A DNA stretch of 46,705 bases from Thioalkalivibrio nitratireducens (GTDB lineage Bacteria > Pseudomonadota > Gammaproteobacteria > Ectothiorhodospirales > Ectothiorhodospiraceae): NCBI GenBank assembly GCA_011390385.1, contig JAABSN010000005.1:1-46705 (forward strand). The letters are read 5' to 3'. The notes under the pieces are model-generated. The model searched no databases. It was not told where the DNA came from and was given only the letters and a program-made list of their open reading frames with translations. The position numbers and the translations under genes are program-made. Within the stretch, counting starts at the first letter, position 1; each line of letters starts with the position of its first letter. This document shows positions 8,415 to 17,363 of the stretch, piece by piece.

Positions 8415-8475
8415 CACGGAAAGCACGGACAGACACGGACGAGGGATCTGGTCCGTTTTTTCCGTGATTTCCGTG
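8415..8475. repeat. CACGGA-rich inverted repeat between convergent pyrD and hemD
   Basis: CACGGAAAGCACGGA (8415-8429) and TCCGTGATTTCCGTG (8461-8475) form a 15-bp stem with one mismatch, with further CACGGAC copies in the left arm. A T-run (8456-8461) adjoins the right arm. This resembles the short CACGGA/CACGAAG repeats scattered in many proteobacterial genomes, whose translation gives spurious 'LSVLSV' peptides. By position it could act as a two-way terminator. Confidence 0.6.
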
Positions 8476-8499
8476 TTCTTCCGAGGCTGTTTTTCCACG

Positions 8500-9291
8500 C
8501 TACTCCAGCGCTAGCAGCGCGCGATACATCGAGTCGTCGGTGGGGTCATCCGCGAGCGCGATATGGCCGGTGAACCCGAGGTCGCGTGCCAATTCTGCGA
8601 CCCGGGTAGCGCCGACGATCAGGGCGGTGCGCGTTACCGCTCCCCTACCCGATGGCCCGAGCATGGCCATCAGATTGCGCAGGCTCTCGCCGCTGGTGAC
8701 CGTGATCGCGTCGACCGTGCCGGTACCGAGCAGCGTCAGCAGTGGTGCCGGGTCGACCGTTGGCAGTGCGCGGCGGTAGGCCTCGGCATAGAGCACCTTG
8801 GCGCCGCGCGCCCGGAAGGTCTCGGCAAGGTGTTCGCGTCCTCCGTCGCCTCGGAACAGGACCACGTTCTTTCCCGCCATGTCCTGGAGCGCGGGTTCCT
8901 CCAGCAAGGCCTCGCTGTCGAACCGGGTCGCCGGGACGATGTCCGCGGGGAGGCCGCGTTCGGCGAGTGCCCGTGCGGTGCTTGCGCCGATGGCCGCGAC
9001 CTGCAGGCCTGTCGGCCAGGGTCCCCGTTCCAGCGCTTCCGGAACGGCGTGCCGCACCGCGTTCGCGCTGACGAACACGGCGATGTCGAAGCGGTCGAGC
9101 CGCTCGATGATGGCCCCGAAGGCGGCCGGATCCCGTGGACCCTGGATCTCGATCACGGGAAAGCGCGTCACCGATGCTCCGGCGGACTCCAGCATTGCAC
9201 AGAAGGCATTCGCCTGTGCCTCGGGCCGGGTCACGACGACATGGCGACCGGCGAGGACGCCCGGTTGCGGGTCTGCTCCCCGGGGTTCCAT
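8500..9291 (-). CDS. hemD: Uroporphyrinogen-III synthase
   Basis: Cyclises and inverts ring D of hydroxymethylbilane to give uroporphyrinogen III, the branch point for haem, sirohaem and cobalamin. The 263-residue product has the expected two-lobed layout: GRHVVVTRPEAQANAF at the start of lobe one, FDIAVFVSANAV, VAAIGASTARAL, then lobe two with VLFRGDGGREHLAETF and DAITVTSGESLRNL and the closing VGATRVAELARDLGF. It lies 5 bp after hemC on the same strand, the common hemCD arrangement, and supplies the next step after hemC. HemX and hemY, often found after hemD, do not follow here; the operon ends at a convergent repeat. Confidence 0.93.
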   Translation of the reverse strand: MEPRGADPQPGVLAGRHVVVTRPEAQANAFCAMLESAGASVTRFPVIEIQGPRDPAAFGAIIERLDRFDIAVFVSANAVRHAVPEALERGPWPTGLQVAAIGASTARALAERGLPADIVPATRFDSEALLEEPALQDMAGKNVVLFRGDGGREHLAETFRARGAKVLYAEAYRRALPTVDPAPLLTLLGTGTVDAITVTSGESLRNLMAMLGPSGRGAVTRTALIVGATRVAELARDLGFTGHIALADDPTDDSMYRALLALE

Positions 9292-9296
9292 GCCGT

Positions 9297-10220
9297 TTAT
9301 CGCTGCGCGAGTTCGAGCAGTGCCCCGGCTCCCTGACCAAGAAGATCCTCTGCCAGGGTGGCCCCCAGATCCTCGGCCAGCTCGCGCGGGCCGCGGATGT
9401 CGGCACGCAGAAGCCGGGTGCCGTCCACGGCCCCGACCAAGCCATGGATCTGCAATTCCGCGCCTTCCAGTACGGCGTGAGCGGCCAGGGGTACCTGGCA
9501 GCCTCCCTCCAAACGCCGGTTGAACGCGCGCTCTGCCCTGACACGGTCGGCTGTATCACGGTGGTTCAGGTCATCGATCAGCGCGGCTACGGCCGCGTCA
9601 CCTTCGCGGCATTCGATGGCGATCGCCCCCTGCCCGACTGCGGGCAGGCTGAGCGCAGGATCGATGCGGTCGCGGATGCGGTGATCGAATCCCAGACGCT
9701 TGAGTCCCGCCGCGGCGAGGAGGATCGCCTGGTATTCGCCGGCATCCAGCTTCGCCAGACGGGTGTTGACGTTGCCGCGCAGATCGTCGACCCGCAGGTC
9801 CGGCCGCCGTGCGCGTAGTTGGCATTGCCGGCGCAGGCTGGAAGAGCCGACGCGGGCTCCGTCGGGCAGTTCATCCAGGTGCGCGTAATCATTGGAGACG
9901 AAGGCATCCAGCGGATCCTCGCGCTCCAGAATCACCGGCAACTCAAGATTCTCGGGCAGGTCCATCGGGACGTCTTTCACAGAATGCACCGCGATATCGG
10001 CACGATCCTCCAGAAGGGCCAGCTCCAGCTCCTTCACGAACAGACCCTTGCCGCCGATCCGGGCCAGAGGGGCGTCGAGAATACGATCGCCCTGGGTGGT
10101 CATGGTCACGAGCTCGACAGCGAGCCCCGGGTGCAGACTTCGCAACGCCGTGGCGACATGTTCGGCCTGCCACACGGCCAACGGGCTCTTTCGGGTGGCG
10201 ATACGCAGGAGGTCTTTCAT
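9297..10220 (-). CDS. hemC: Porphobilinogen deaminase (hydroxymethylbilane synthase)
   Basis: Joins four porphobilinogens into hydroxymethylbilane on a dipyrromethane cofactor. The 307-residue protein (313 in E. coli) begins [20 protein letters not shown] and contains [74 protein letters not shown] and the cofactor-binding Cys241 in [12 protein letters not shown]. The frame is open for 64 codons further upstream, but homology begins at this ATG; there is no clear Shine-Dalgarno there. hemD follows after 5 bp. The divergent argH-hemC pairing resembles Pseudomonas, where argH sits near hemCD. Confidence 0.95.
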   Translation of the reverse strand: MKDLLRIATRKSPLAVWQAEHVATALRSLHPGLAVELVTMTTQGDRILDAPLARIGGKGLFVKELELALLEDRADIAVHSVKDVPMDLPENLELPVILEREDPLDAFVSNDYAHLDELPDGARVGSSSLRRQCQLRARRPDLRVDDLRGNVNTRLAKLDAGEYQAILLAAAGLKRLGFDHRIRDRIDPALSLPAVGQGAIAIECREGDAAVAALIDDLNHRDTADRVRAERAFNRRLEGGCQVPLAAHAVLEGAELQIHGLVGAVDGTRLLRADIRGPRELAEDLGATLAEDLLGQGAGALLELAQR

Positions 10221-10266
10221 GGGCAAACCGTGTTTGGCCGGGGGCCGTTGCTGGGCTGAACATCCA

Positions 10267-10342
10267 AGTATAGCCTCCGTGGGCATGCCGGCGCAGCGCG
10301 AGTCCGCATGGCTCACGGCGCAAAAAACCCGGGTGATATACT
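10267..10342. promoter_or_regulatory. Divergent promoter region for hemC (minus) and argH (plus)
   Basis: Both sides carry a TATACT -10-like box. For argH it is an extended -10 (TGATATACT, 10334-10342), which would start transcription about 25 nt before the argH ATG; no good -35 is seen. For hemC, TATACT reads on the minus strand at 10272-10267, about 45 nt before the start, again with a poor -35. Called by eye only. Confidence 0.45.
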
Positions 10343-10372
10343 CGAATGCTGTTTCCAGCGAGAGAGTGCCCA

Positions 10373-11806
10373 ATGTCGCAGCACGATGCCCCGGAGGCTC
10401 AGGCCAACCCATCCGCCAAGCTGTGGGGTGGCCGGTTCAGCGAGGCAACGGACGCCTTCGTCGAGGCGTTTACCGCATCCGTTGGCTTCGACCAGCGCCT
10501 GTATGCGCACGATATCGCGGGGTCGCTCGCCCATGCTCGGATGCTCGCTTCGGTGGGGGTGCTGACCGAGGCCGAGGCCGAGACCATCACTGCCGGCCTC
10601 GCGGCGATTCGCTCCGAAATCGAATCCGGTACGTTCGACTGGAGTGTGGCGCGTGAAGACGTGCACATGAACATCGAGGCCCGGCTGATCGAGCGGATCG
10701 GCGAGGTCGGAAAAAAACTCCACACCGGGCGTTCGCGCAATGATCAGGTCGCCACCGACATCCGGCTCTGGCTGCGCGATGCCATCGATGCGCTGATGAC
10801 TGAATTGCGTCGCTACCAGCGCGGGCTGCTCGACCTCGCCGAGCGCGAGCACGCGACCGTGATGCCGGGTTTTACCCATCTGCAGACCGCGCAGCCGGTC
10901 ACTTTCGGCCATCACATGATGGCGTGGTACGAAATGCTGGAACGAGATGCCGAGCGCCTGGCCGACTGTCGGCGTCGGGTCAACCGCCTGCCGCTGGGGG
11001 CTGCGGCGCTGGCGGGTACCAGCTATCCGCTGGATCGTGAACTGACTGCACGGTTGCTTGGTTTCGACGGGATTTGCCGGAACTCCCTCGACGCAGTCAG
11101 CGATCGCGATTTCGCGATCGAGTTCACGGCCGCCGCCGCGCTGATCATGATGCACTTGTCGCGTCAGGCCGAGGAGCTGATTCTCTGGACCAGCGCTCAG
11201 TTCTCGTTCATCGATCTGCCGGACCGATTCTGCACGGGTTCTTCGATCATGCCGCAGAAGAAGAACCCCGATGTACCCGAACTGGTGCGCGGGAAGACCG
11301 GCCGCGTTTACGGTCACCTGATGGGTCTGTTGACCCTGATGAAAGGGCAGCCGCTCGCGTACAACAAGGACAATCAGGAAGACAAGGAGCCGTTGTTCGA
11401 TACCGTCGACACGCTTGCCGGGTGCCTGAGAGCATTCGCCGACATGGTGCCGAATCTCAACGTGAACGCGGAAAACATGCTCGATGCGACGCGCCGCGGT
11501 TTCGCCACTGCCACCGATCTCGCCGATTATCTGGTCGGAAAGGGCCTCGCGTTCCGCGATGCGCACGAGGTCGTGGGTCGAGCCGTGCGGCTGGCGTCCG
11601 AGCGGGGCTGCGATCTTGCCGACCTGGCGTTACAGGAACTGCGGAGCTTTGACGAACGTATCGATGGCGATGTCTACGTCCTGCTGACCCCGGAAGGGTC
11701 CGCGGCCGCGCGCGATCTGCTCGGTGGTACGGCACCTGCGCAGGTTCTTGCCCGCATCGCCGAGGCTCGCGAGCACCAGGCCCAGGTGGCCAGCACCGGG
11801 CGGTAG
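10373..11806 (+). CDS. argH: Argininosuccinate lyase
   Basis: Last enzyme of arginine synthesis, splitting argininosuccinate into arginine and fumarate. The 477-residue protein contains [68 protein letters not shown] and the superfamily signature [20 protein letters not shown] (around residue 290) holding the catalytic serine loop. ATG 10373 is preferred because GAGAG lies 7-8 bases before it; an in-frame ATG at 10346 would overlap the promoter. The N-terminus is some 15-20 residues longer than in E. coli. Single gene, divergent from hemC; a dispersed repeat follows its stop. Confidence 0.96.
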   Translation: MSQHDAPEAQANPSAKLWGGRFSEATDAFVEAFTASVGFDQRLYAHDIAGSLAHARMLASVGVLTEAEAETITAGLAAIRSEIESGTFDWSVAREDVHMNIEARLIERIGEVGKKLHTGRSRNDQVATDIRLWLRDAIDALMTELRRYQRGLLDLAEREHATVMPGFTHLQTAQPVTFGHHMMAWYEMLERDAERLADCRRRVNRLPLGAAALAGTSYPLDRELTARLLGFDGICRNSLDAVSDRDFAIEFTAAAALIMMHLSRQAEELILWTSAQFSFIDLPDRFCTGSSIMPQKKNPDVPELVRGKTGRVYGHLMGLLTLMKGQPLAYNKDNQEDKEPLFDTVDTLAGCLRAFADMVPNLNVNAENMLDATRRGFATATDLADYLVGKGLAFRDAHEVVGRAVRLASERGCDLADLALQELRSFDERIDGDVYVLLTPEGSAAARDLLGGTAPAQVLARIAEAREHQAQVASTGR

Positions 11807-11850
11807 TCGTACGAAGGGCCACTTTTCGGCCGGTTGACGTGAAAGAAATT

Positions 11851-11962
11851 GCGCAGGGTGTCTTGAGGCGAAGCCGAATCGCACCGGATACGACGCCAAC
11901 CTTGTCCCCCGGCTTTCGGGCCACGAGCGGTGCAATGCGCTGCGCTCATTGCCACCCTGCGC
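11851..11962. repeat. Dispersed bipartite-hairpin repeat, copy A
   Basis: About 112 bp bounded by perfect 10-bp inverted ends GCGCAGGGTG / CACCCTGCGC. Inside are two imperfect hairpins, each of GGTG...CACC type with a GCAGC-like loop, separated by a ~40-bp linker. It is clearly homologous to copies at 31141, 31306 and 33098, but the most diverged in the linker. All are preceded by a conserved CGTGAAAG/CGTGAAGG. It lies between argH and the convergent last gene of the secretion operon. Confidence 0.8.
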
Positions 11963-12010
11963 CTTTCATCATCATGGGTGGCCGCCGGCTCGGACCCTCA
12001 GACTCCCGGG

Positions 12011-12502
12011 TTAGTCGATGTAGGAGTCGATGACCTGCCACGTCACATTGCCGTGGGATATGTCGTATTCCAGCAGCAGCTGGCCCCGGACGTGGCCATC
12101 CTCGAAGGTGGCCAGCACCCAGCGATCATTCAGGGCATGGATCGCTTCCGGCACGAAATACATCTCGCCACCGAGGACCGGTTCGTGCGGTATCAGCTCC
12201 GGCTGCTGTGCCAGATCACGGCGCAACCGCGACTCGGGATCGGCGACTCCGCGACGCTGCATGGCCTGGATCTGCGCATTCGTGAGTCCTACGGCTGCGG
12301 GTCGGGGGACTTCGTCACGGGTATAGCGGGCGAGCTGCATCTGTGCGTCGAGCAGGGCGCGATTGGCGTCGGTGACATCCTGCTCCAATCCGATGCCGCG
12401 GGCGATATAGATTGCGAGCACGACCACGAAGAAGAGCATGAAGCCGAGCCAGGCCAGGCGTTCGGTGAACTTCAGGCTCTCGGGGTTCTGTTGCTCGGAC
12501 AT
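12011..12502 (-). CDS. Hypothetical single-pass inner-membrane protein at the end of the gsp operon
   Basis: I do not recognise the family. The 163-residue protein has a short polar N-terminus, one membrane helix (about residues 17-36, LGFMLFFVVVLAIYIARGIG) and a ~125-residue domain probably on the periplasmic side, with a conserved-looking globular end (GEMYFVPEAIHALNDRWVLA...QLLLEYDISHGNVTWQVIDSY). GGAGG lies 9 bases before the ATG, supporting a real gene. It follows the lipoprotein gene by 94 bp and runs in the same direction as gspC-N, so it may be co-transcribed; a small accessory to secretion is possible but unproven. Confidence 0.75.
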   Translation of the reverse strand: MSEQQNPESLKFTERLAWLGFMLFFVVVLAIYIARGIGLEQDVTDANRALLDAQMQLARYTRDEVPRPAAVGLTNAQIQAMQRRGVADPESRLRRDLAQQPELIPHEPVLGGEMYFVPEAIHALNDRWVLATFEDGHVRGQLLLEYDISHGNVTWQVIDSYID

Positions 12503-12596
12503 CGGTCGATTCCTCCGGGTGAGTCATGCGCGCAGCCCGATGCCGTTGGCGAAGCGATCGGGGACCGGGCCGCGCACAAGGTCCGTCAAGCGCCCG

Positions 12597-13229
12597 TCAT
12601 TCGTCCGCGAGCGCCATGAGCAGGCGTGCCGCATCCGCGGCGGCCTGGGTGCGCGGGTAGTATTGCAGGACATATTCGGCCCTGGCGCGCGCCTGGCCCG
12701 GCGCGCCGTTGCGCCGTGCCTGTTCCGCCAGCGCGAGCTCGGCACCGGCGATGCCCTCGCGCAGCCGGATCATGCGTGGGGCGAGTTCCTCGATGTACTC
12801 GGAAAGCGGCCTTTCGCGCAGGTAGGCGGCCATTTCAAGGAACAGTTGCCGACCCTCACGGATCACCGCGTCCGGTTCGACCCGGTAGGCTCTCGACCAT
12901 TGGCCGAACCCGGCCACCACCCGCAGATACGCAACATAGTCGGCATCGGGGTGTTCCGGGAATGCAGCCAGAAAATCCTCTGCAACGTTGCGAGCGCGCA
13001 CGAAATCACCGCGCTGCAGACACACCTGGGCCAGTTGCAACCGGAGGCCGGCACCGATTCCGGTCATCGTTGCGGCCTGCTCGGAAGCACTACGGCAGTC
13101 GCCCGATTGCAGAGCCTGCGCGAGCGTATCCGGAACGGCCGGCTGACGGGGGTCGCCGGGCGTCGTGGCGCAGCCGGCGAGCGCCAGGAGCAGCAATGTC
13201 AAAATGAGTCGGGATGGTGCGAGAGGCAT
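12597..13229 (-). CDS. Lipoprotein with helical (TPR/BamD-like) repeats
   Basis: A 210-residue predicted lipoprotein. The start is MPLAPSRLILTLLLLALAGC, a signal peptide with lipobox LAGC, so Cys20 would be lipidated; Ala and Thr at +2/+3 favour outer-membrane sorting. The rest is alpha-helical with paired helices such as QLAQVCLQRGDFVRARNVAEDFLAAFPEHPDADYVAYLRVV and ARRNGAPGQARARAEYVLQYYPRTQAAADAARLL, reminiscent of tetratricopeptide proteins like BamD. The frame is open upstream to 13334, but the signal peptide fixes this start; no good Shine-Dalgarno is seen. It follows gspN by 104 bp on the same strand. A role as pilotin or assembly factor for the GspD secretin is attractive but inferred from position only. 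Confidence 0.75.
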   Translation of the reverse strand: MPLAPSRLILTLLLLALAGCATTPGDPRQPAVPDTLAQALQSGDCRSASEQAATMTGIGAGLRLQLAQVCLQRGDFVRARNVAEDFLAAFPEHPDADYVAYLRVVAGFGQWSRAYRVEPDAVIREGRQLFLEMAAYLRERPLSEYIEELAPRMIRLREGIAGAELALAEQARRNGAPGQARARAEYVLQYYPRTQAAADAARLLMALADE

Positions 13230-13333
13230 GGGGATGGTCTTGGTGCGAAGTCGCGGATCCGCATCATAGCGCGGATCGAACTCGTGTTCAGCTAGGAGCG
13301 GTAGAATGGCCATCGGTGCGGGTCGGTGTTCCA

Positions 13334-14104
13334 TCAGGGGTGCTCGATCAGCAGCCGGTGGCTGCCGTCCGGTTGCCTTGTGCCCAAGGTGGCCAGCACA
13401 TTTTCAAGGGTCTGTCCGCCGTCGTTGCTGGCCCGGAGCCGGAGGTCCACCCGATATACGTCTGGCGGCTGCCAGGCGGCGGAACCATTTGCTGAAAGCG
13501 GCGAGTCGGAGGCCGACTCGATACGGACTCCGAGGCTGCCGTCGATGTTCTCGAGCTCGGCGCGGTACTGGCCGAGCGCCAGCGGTCGGGGCAGACCTGC
13601 TTGAGCATCGGTCCATGTCAGCACTCCCACCGCGTCCTCGATGTTCGCCTCGGCGGTCCAACGGATTCGTGTGATATCGAGCCGGATCCGGCCGGCCAGC
13701 AGCACCGGCATGTCGAACATTGCCTGGATCAGGCTGGCAGCCAGTTCTCCGCGGGCCGCCTGCGCTGCCGCATTGCCCCGTCCGAGCCGGAGTTCAGCCA
13801 CCAGGTGATCGCCGCCGGAGGTCCACTCCGCGGCCAGCCCCAGCTGACCGCGCATCAAGGCTGCCGGTTGCCAGCGCCAGCCGATCGAACCCATGCCCTG
13901 TCCATCGATGCGGATCCCGTGGGCCTCGCCATTCCACACCTGCCCGGACACCGTGCCGGCTTCGAGCGCGAAAGGCAGTTCAAGCATGGGTTCGGCGAGG
14001 CGCCAGGCCAGGCTGGCCGGAAACAGGACCAGGAGCATCACCAGATAGCTGGCCAGCAGTATGCCTGCGCCCGCGGCGATCCGTTTCACGCGGGGTGGAA
14101 TCAC
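13334..14104 (-). CDS. gspN: Type II secretion system protein N
   Basis: GspN (PulN) is a non-universal inner-membrane component of type II secretion. This 256-residue protein has one N-terminal membrane helix (about 9-32, AGAGILLASYLVMLLVLFPA) followed by a periplasmic beta-rich region with the family pattern LEAGTVSGQVWNGEA and GSIGWRWQPAALMRGQLGLAAEW, typical of GspN. The start codon is GTG at 14104-14102, overlapping the gspM stop by four bases (GTGA), so translation is coupled. It closes the canonical C-to-N order; a lipoprotein gene follows. Confidence 0.88.
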   Translation of the reverse strand: MIPPRVKRIAAGAGILLASYLVMLLVLFPASLAWRLAEPMLELPFALEAGTVSGQVWNGEAHGIRIDGQGMGSIGWRWQPAALMRGQLGLAAEWTSGGDHLVAELRLGRGNAAAQAARGELAASLIQAMFDMPVLLAGRIRLDITRIRWTAEANIEDAVGVLTWTDAQAGLPRPLALGQYRAELENIDGSLGVRIESASDSPLSANGSAAWQPPDVYRVDLRLRASNDGGQTLENVLATLGTRQPDGSHRLLIEHP

Positions 14105-14598
14105 GAACGACCGCCGGCGGGTTCGATCCGCAGTTGCGCATTGACCCGTCCCGGTTCATCGCCCCGGTCGATGCTCAGGTTGACCACCTGCAGCCCGTGT
14201 CGATCCTCCAGTGTGCCCAGCCAGCCCATCAGCGCGGCATAGGACGCTCCCTGCAGTTCGGCCTCGACCGCCGATTCGAGCGGGCGCACCCGGCGCAGCG
14301 CCGAGCCGAGCCCGGCAGCGCGGGCCGAGACATCGACCACACCCAGGGGCGATCCGCCGGAGCGTACTGCGGGGGTGGTGGTGCCGGAAGCCAGCATTCG
14401 CGCACGAACCGCTGGTGCTCGTGCCTCCAACCAGGCCAGTTCGTCGACGAGGTTCTGCAACTGACTGTTCAGCGCGTTGCGTCGCTCGAGTCCCGGCTCG
14501 ATCACCAGGACAAAGCTGCCAGCGAGAAACAGCGCCAGTGCGGCGAGCAGCACGATTCGGCGCTCGCGAATCGCCAGACCTTCCCACCACGTCATCAT
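14101..14598 (-). CDS. gspM: Type II secretion system protein M
   Basis: GspM is a small bitopic inner-membrane protein that binds and stabilises GspL in the assembly platform. The 165-residue product starts MMTWWEGLAIRERRIVLLAA, with a membrane helix at about 17-36 and then a coiled stretch (LERRNALNSQLQNLVDELAWL) before a ferredoxin-like periplasmic domain, the usual GspM layout. AAGGGGG lies just upstream of the first ATG, selecting it over the second. Four-base overlaps join it to gspL (ATGA) and gspN (GTGA). Confidence 0.9.
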   Translation of the reverse strand: MMTWWEGLAIRERRIVLLAALALFLAGSFVLVIEPGLERRNALNSQLQNLVDELAWLEARAPAVRARMLASGTTTPAVRSGGSPLGVVDVSARAAGLGSALRRVRPLESAVEAELQGASYAALMGWLGTLEDRHGLQVVNLSIDRGDEPGRVNAQLRIEPAGGRS

Positions 14599-15806
14599 GG
14601 GTTGCCCCCTTCGATCTGCAACCGGGCGCGCACGCCGGTCTCGTCGGATTCGGCGGACAGGATCCGGACCGTCGTACCCGTGGCCGCGCGCAGCCGGCCG
14701 CGAAGGCTGTCCAGCGTCGCAATGCTGTCGAGATCCATTTCCAGTTCCATCCGGCCGGGATCCGCCCGCAACTGGCGGAGCTCGATACCCGACCCGGCCA
14801 GGACAGGGGCCGTCTGCCCGAGCTGAATGGCAATGGCGCTGGGCCGCCGGTCCGCGGATGGGTCGGCGTCGAGAACCTGGCGGAACTGGCCTCTGGGGTC
14901 CACCATGCGGGTATTCGGCAGGGTGGCCTCGAAAAGGCCCGTGATGGACAGATCGGCACGTTGTACTTCGCGTTCGAGTTGCCATACCTCGAGCCAGAGC
15001 AACCCGGACCAGAGCAGTGCCAGCGTGGCGGCAATGGCCGCTGGTACCTGCCAGCGGGTCCACACGGCGACACCGGAGCCCGGGGGGGCGTAGCGGCCGC
15101 TCAGCATGTTCAGCTGCGGACGCTGTCGCAATGCCGGGGCAAGCAGCGCGGGGAGGTCGCCATCCCATTCGAGTACCCGTGTGTCCGGGTCATCGGCGAT
15201 TTCGGCAGGCACCCGTTCGCCTGCCCCGTGCCAGTCGACACCGGACCCCTTGTCCCGATGGGCGAGCCACCAGGGCAGGAGCTCTGTCGCGAGGGCCAGC
15301 GGCTCACCGCCGGGTTCCCTGATCAGGCAGCGGTCACCGCCGGCGCAATAGATCTGAAGGCGATCCTCGGCGACCGGCGGCAGCAGCGCCGTGTCGGGCA
15401 GCAGGTAAGCCGCGTTCAGTCCGGCCTCGCGCAGCGTGCCGATCCAGAAGTCCATGTCCCGATTGGCCGCGACGCCAGCCACCAGCCGACCATCCGCAAG
15501 GCGCTGGCCGGGGACAATGTGCATCGTTTCGAGATCCTCGCTCAGACGGTCCTCGAGTGCGTAGGGGAGCGCCTGCAGCTGGGCTGACCGGGAGCGCGCC
15601 GGGATCGCCACGTGGTGAATCAGCGCCCGTTCACCAGGAACCAGCGCCAGCACCTGGTCGCCGCGCCGGGTCAAATGGGAAAGCGCGTCGAGCTGCGCGG
15701 AACCGCGGTCCAGCACGGCGCCGGAATGGCTGATCCGGGTCCAGGGCAATTCACCCGTGATGGCTCCGGCGGCGGGTTCGGGAAGCTCGAGTACGAACCA
15801 GGTCAT
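14595..15806 (-). CDS. gspL: Type II secretion system protein L
   Basis: GspL links the cytoplasmic ATPase GspE to the inner-membrane platform. The 403-residue protein has an N-terminal actin-like cytoplasmic domain (about 1-235; QALPYALEDRLSEDLETMHIV is characteristic), one membrane helix (about 255-275, VPAAIAATLALLWSGLLWLE) and a periplasmic ferredoxin-like end. ATG 15806 is chosen because GGA lies 7 bases before it and homology starts there; the frame could extend 28 codons to 15890 using a weaker start. The 130-bp gap to gspK is the largest break in the operon and holds nothing I recognise. Confidence 0.9.
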   Translation of the reverse strand: MTWFVLELPEPAAGAITGELPWTRISHSGAVLDRGSAQLDALSHLTRRGDQVLALVPGERALIHHVAIPARSRSAQLQALPYALEDRLSEDLETMHIVPGQRLADGRLVAGVAANRDMDFWIGTLREAGLNAAYLLPDTALLPPVAEDRLQIYCAGGDRCLIREPGGEPLALATELLPWWLAHRDKGSGVDWHGAGERVPAEIADDPDTRVLEWDGDLPALLAPALRQRPQLNMLSGRYAPPGSGVAVWTRWQVPAAIAATLALLWSGLLWLEVWQLEREVQRADLSITGLFEATLPNTRMVDPRGQFRQVLDADPSADRRPSAIAIQLGQTAPVLAGSGIELRQLRADPGRMELEMDLDSIATLDSLRGRLRAATGTTVRILSAESDETGVRARLQIEGGNP

Positions 15807-15936
15807 GCGGGTTCCGTTGTCTTGCAGTCGGGACGGGCTGTCGGTGCTGCCGCGTTGCATCGTGGCGCGACGCCGTCGGCGGGGCTCCACTGGAGGCGAA
15901 CGGTCCGTGCGGCGACATCAGGCGGGTGACAGATCA

Positions 15937-16734
15937 TCAATTCTCGCAGGTGGTGAATTCGCGCACCACGGTGCGTCCATTGGGCGCATCGAGCACGGCA
16001 CAGTGGAAAAAATCGCGCTGCGGCATCCGTGCAACCAGTGACAGCCGGAAGTAACGCAGCCCGGCACCCTCCCCCTCCTGGCCACGCACGGCATCGCGAA
16101 CGATGTCCGGGGCACGCTCCATGTCGATCAGGTTATCCGTTCCCGGTCGCGCGGTCACGTAGGGTGCGAGCGCGTCCCAGATCTCGGGCGTCATTCCGCG
16201 TACCCGGTTCAGTTCGGAGGCCAGGAGAAACGGGCGATTGCCGCTGCGCTCCGGGGGTGAGCGCAGCTGGTAGGCGGGGTCGTCGGTTTCGGGGTCCATC
16301 CAGTCGCGGATTGCCACGGCCAGTTGCTCGCCCTGCCACGCGGCGATATTGGCCCCGGATCCGGCCCGCGCGACCAGATCGGCGAATGCGGCGACCGGTG
16401 CGTCCTCGGCGCGGGTCAGGCTGTTCAGGTTGAAACGGCAATGCAGGTTTTCCAATCGTGCGATCAGGTCGATGTCGTCGACCACCAGCGGCACCGGCGG
16501 CGACAGGCAGCTGTCCCAGGGTAACTCGTCGAGGTTCGGCCATTGCTCCAGCAGGCGCAGGGTCATGACTTCGGCGCCAAGCAGCAGGCTGCGGGCATGA
16601 TCCTGCTCGAAGACCAGAGCGGAACGCTGGATCTGGGCATGATCGCGCACACTCATTCCGATCGCAGCCGTGACCGAGATCGCGACGACCAGCAAGGCGG
16701 TGATCAGCGCCACTCCGCGCTCGCGTTGTTTCAT
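15937..16734 (-). CDS. gspK: Type II secretion system minor pseudopilin K
   Basis: GspK caps the tip of the pseudopilus with GspI and GspJ. The 265-residue protein starts MKQRERGVALITALLVVAIS: a short basic leader, prepilin peptidase site after RG, and a hydrophobic helix. GspK is the one pseudopilin lacking Glu at position +5, here Thr, which fits. The large alpha domain is present (PNLDELPWDSCLSPP..., RFNLNSLTRAEDAP, DPAYQLRSPPERSGNRPFLLASELNRVRGMTPEIWDALAPYV). Length and the two cysteines in the middle are as expected. It overlaps gspJ by four bases (ATGA); GGGGAG gives a good ribosome site. Confidence 0.93.
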   Translation of the reverse strand: MKQRERGVALITALLVVAISVTAAIGMSVRDHAQIQRSALVFEQDHARSLLLGAEVMTLRLLEQWPNLDELPWDSCLSPPVPLVVDDIDLIARLENLHCRFNLNSLTRAEDAPVAAFADLVARAGSGANIAAWQGEQLAVAIRDWMDPETDDPAYQLRSPPERSGNRPFLLASELNRVRGMTPEIWDALAPYVTARPGTDNLIDMERAPDIVRDAVRGQEGEGAGLRYFRLSLVARMPQRDFFHCAVLDAPNGRTVVREFTTCEN

Positions 16735-17363
16735 GTGCTCCCCGGCAGCGCCAGATGCCGCTCGACCTGGCCGAGTCCGGGCACTTCGAGAATGATTTCC
16801 ACCAGTGGCGGAAGGGCTCGCGGTGGGTCCGTACCGCGCAGCGGGGGCCAGCTGTCCAGGATTTCCTCGCCCCGCGTACCCGGAACCACGAAGCGCAGTT
16901 CCATGCGCACCGGTTCGCGTTCACCGCGGGATTCGCGGGCAGCAAGGAAAACCCGCGCCATCGGTTCGCTGTCGTCGCCGGCATCCACCACGCCCCACAC
17001 GCGCCGTTCCAACCCTTCCTCGGTAATCCGCCAGCCGACACGGCGCAGGCGGTCCAGGCCACCGCTACCGGTGCGCACCAGTTCCAGTTCCGGTACGGTT
17101 GCCAGGGGGCTGTAGCGCAGAGCCGGTTGCCGGTCTCCGAAGCGGTCGCGCGGTTCGATCGCCGCAGCTTGACGGAGGTCCCGCTCGAGTACCGCAAGGG
17201 TGACCTGGAGTTCCGCAAGAATGGCGCTCCGGAGCCGGGTCTGAGCGTCGGTGTTGAGTACGGCCTGCAGGCCGCCGTAAGCCATCGCGCTGACCACCGC
17301 GAATACCGCGACCGCGATCAGCAGTTCCAGCAGTGTGAAGCCGTGCGCGCGGATGGGGCTCAT
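16731..17363 (-). CDS. gspJ: Type II secretion system minor pseudopilin J
   Basis: A tip pseudopilin of 210 residues. After the leader MSPIRAHG comes FTLLELLIAVAVFAVVSAMA, with the prepilin peptidase site G|F and Glu at +5. The body has YGGLQAVLN and the ERDLRQAAA segment usual in GspJ, and ends in a beta-rich domain. The frame is open 20 codons upstream, but the leader sets the start at ATG 17363, which overlaps the gspI stop (ATGA). Maturation needs a prepilin peptidase (GspO/PilD) that is not encoded in this window. Confidence 0.93.
   Translation of the reverse strand: MSPIRAHGFTLLELLIAVAVFAVVSAMAYGGLQAVLNTDAQTRLRSAILAELQVTLAVLERDLRQAAAIEPRDRFGDRQPALRYSPLATVPELELVRTGSGGLDRLRRVGWRITEEGLERRVWGVVDAGDDSEPMARVFLAARESRGEREPVRMELRFVVPGTRGEEILDSWPPLRGTDPPRALPPLVEIILEVPGLGQVERHLALPGST

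Noticed and set aside
8772..8780. GGCGGTAGG, similar to the first half of an RfaH ops site
   Set aside because: Lies inside hemD on the opposite strand, lacks the downstream ops bases, and precedes no polysaccharide gene.
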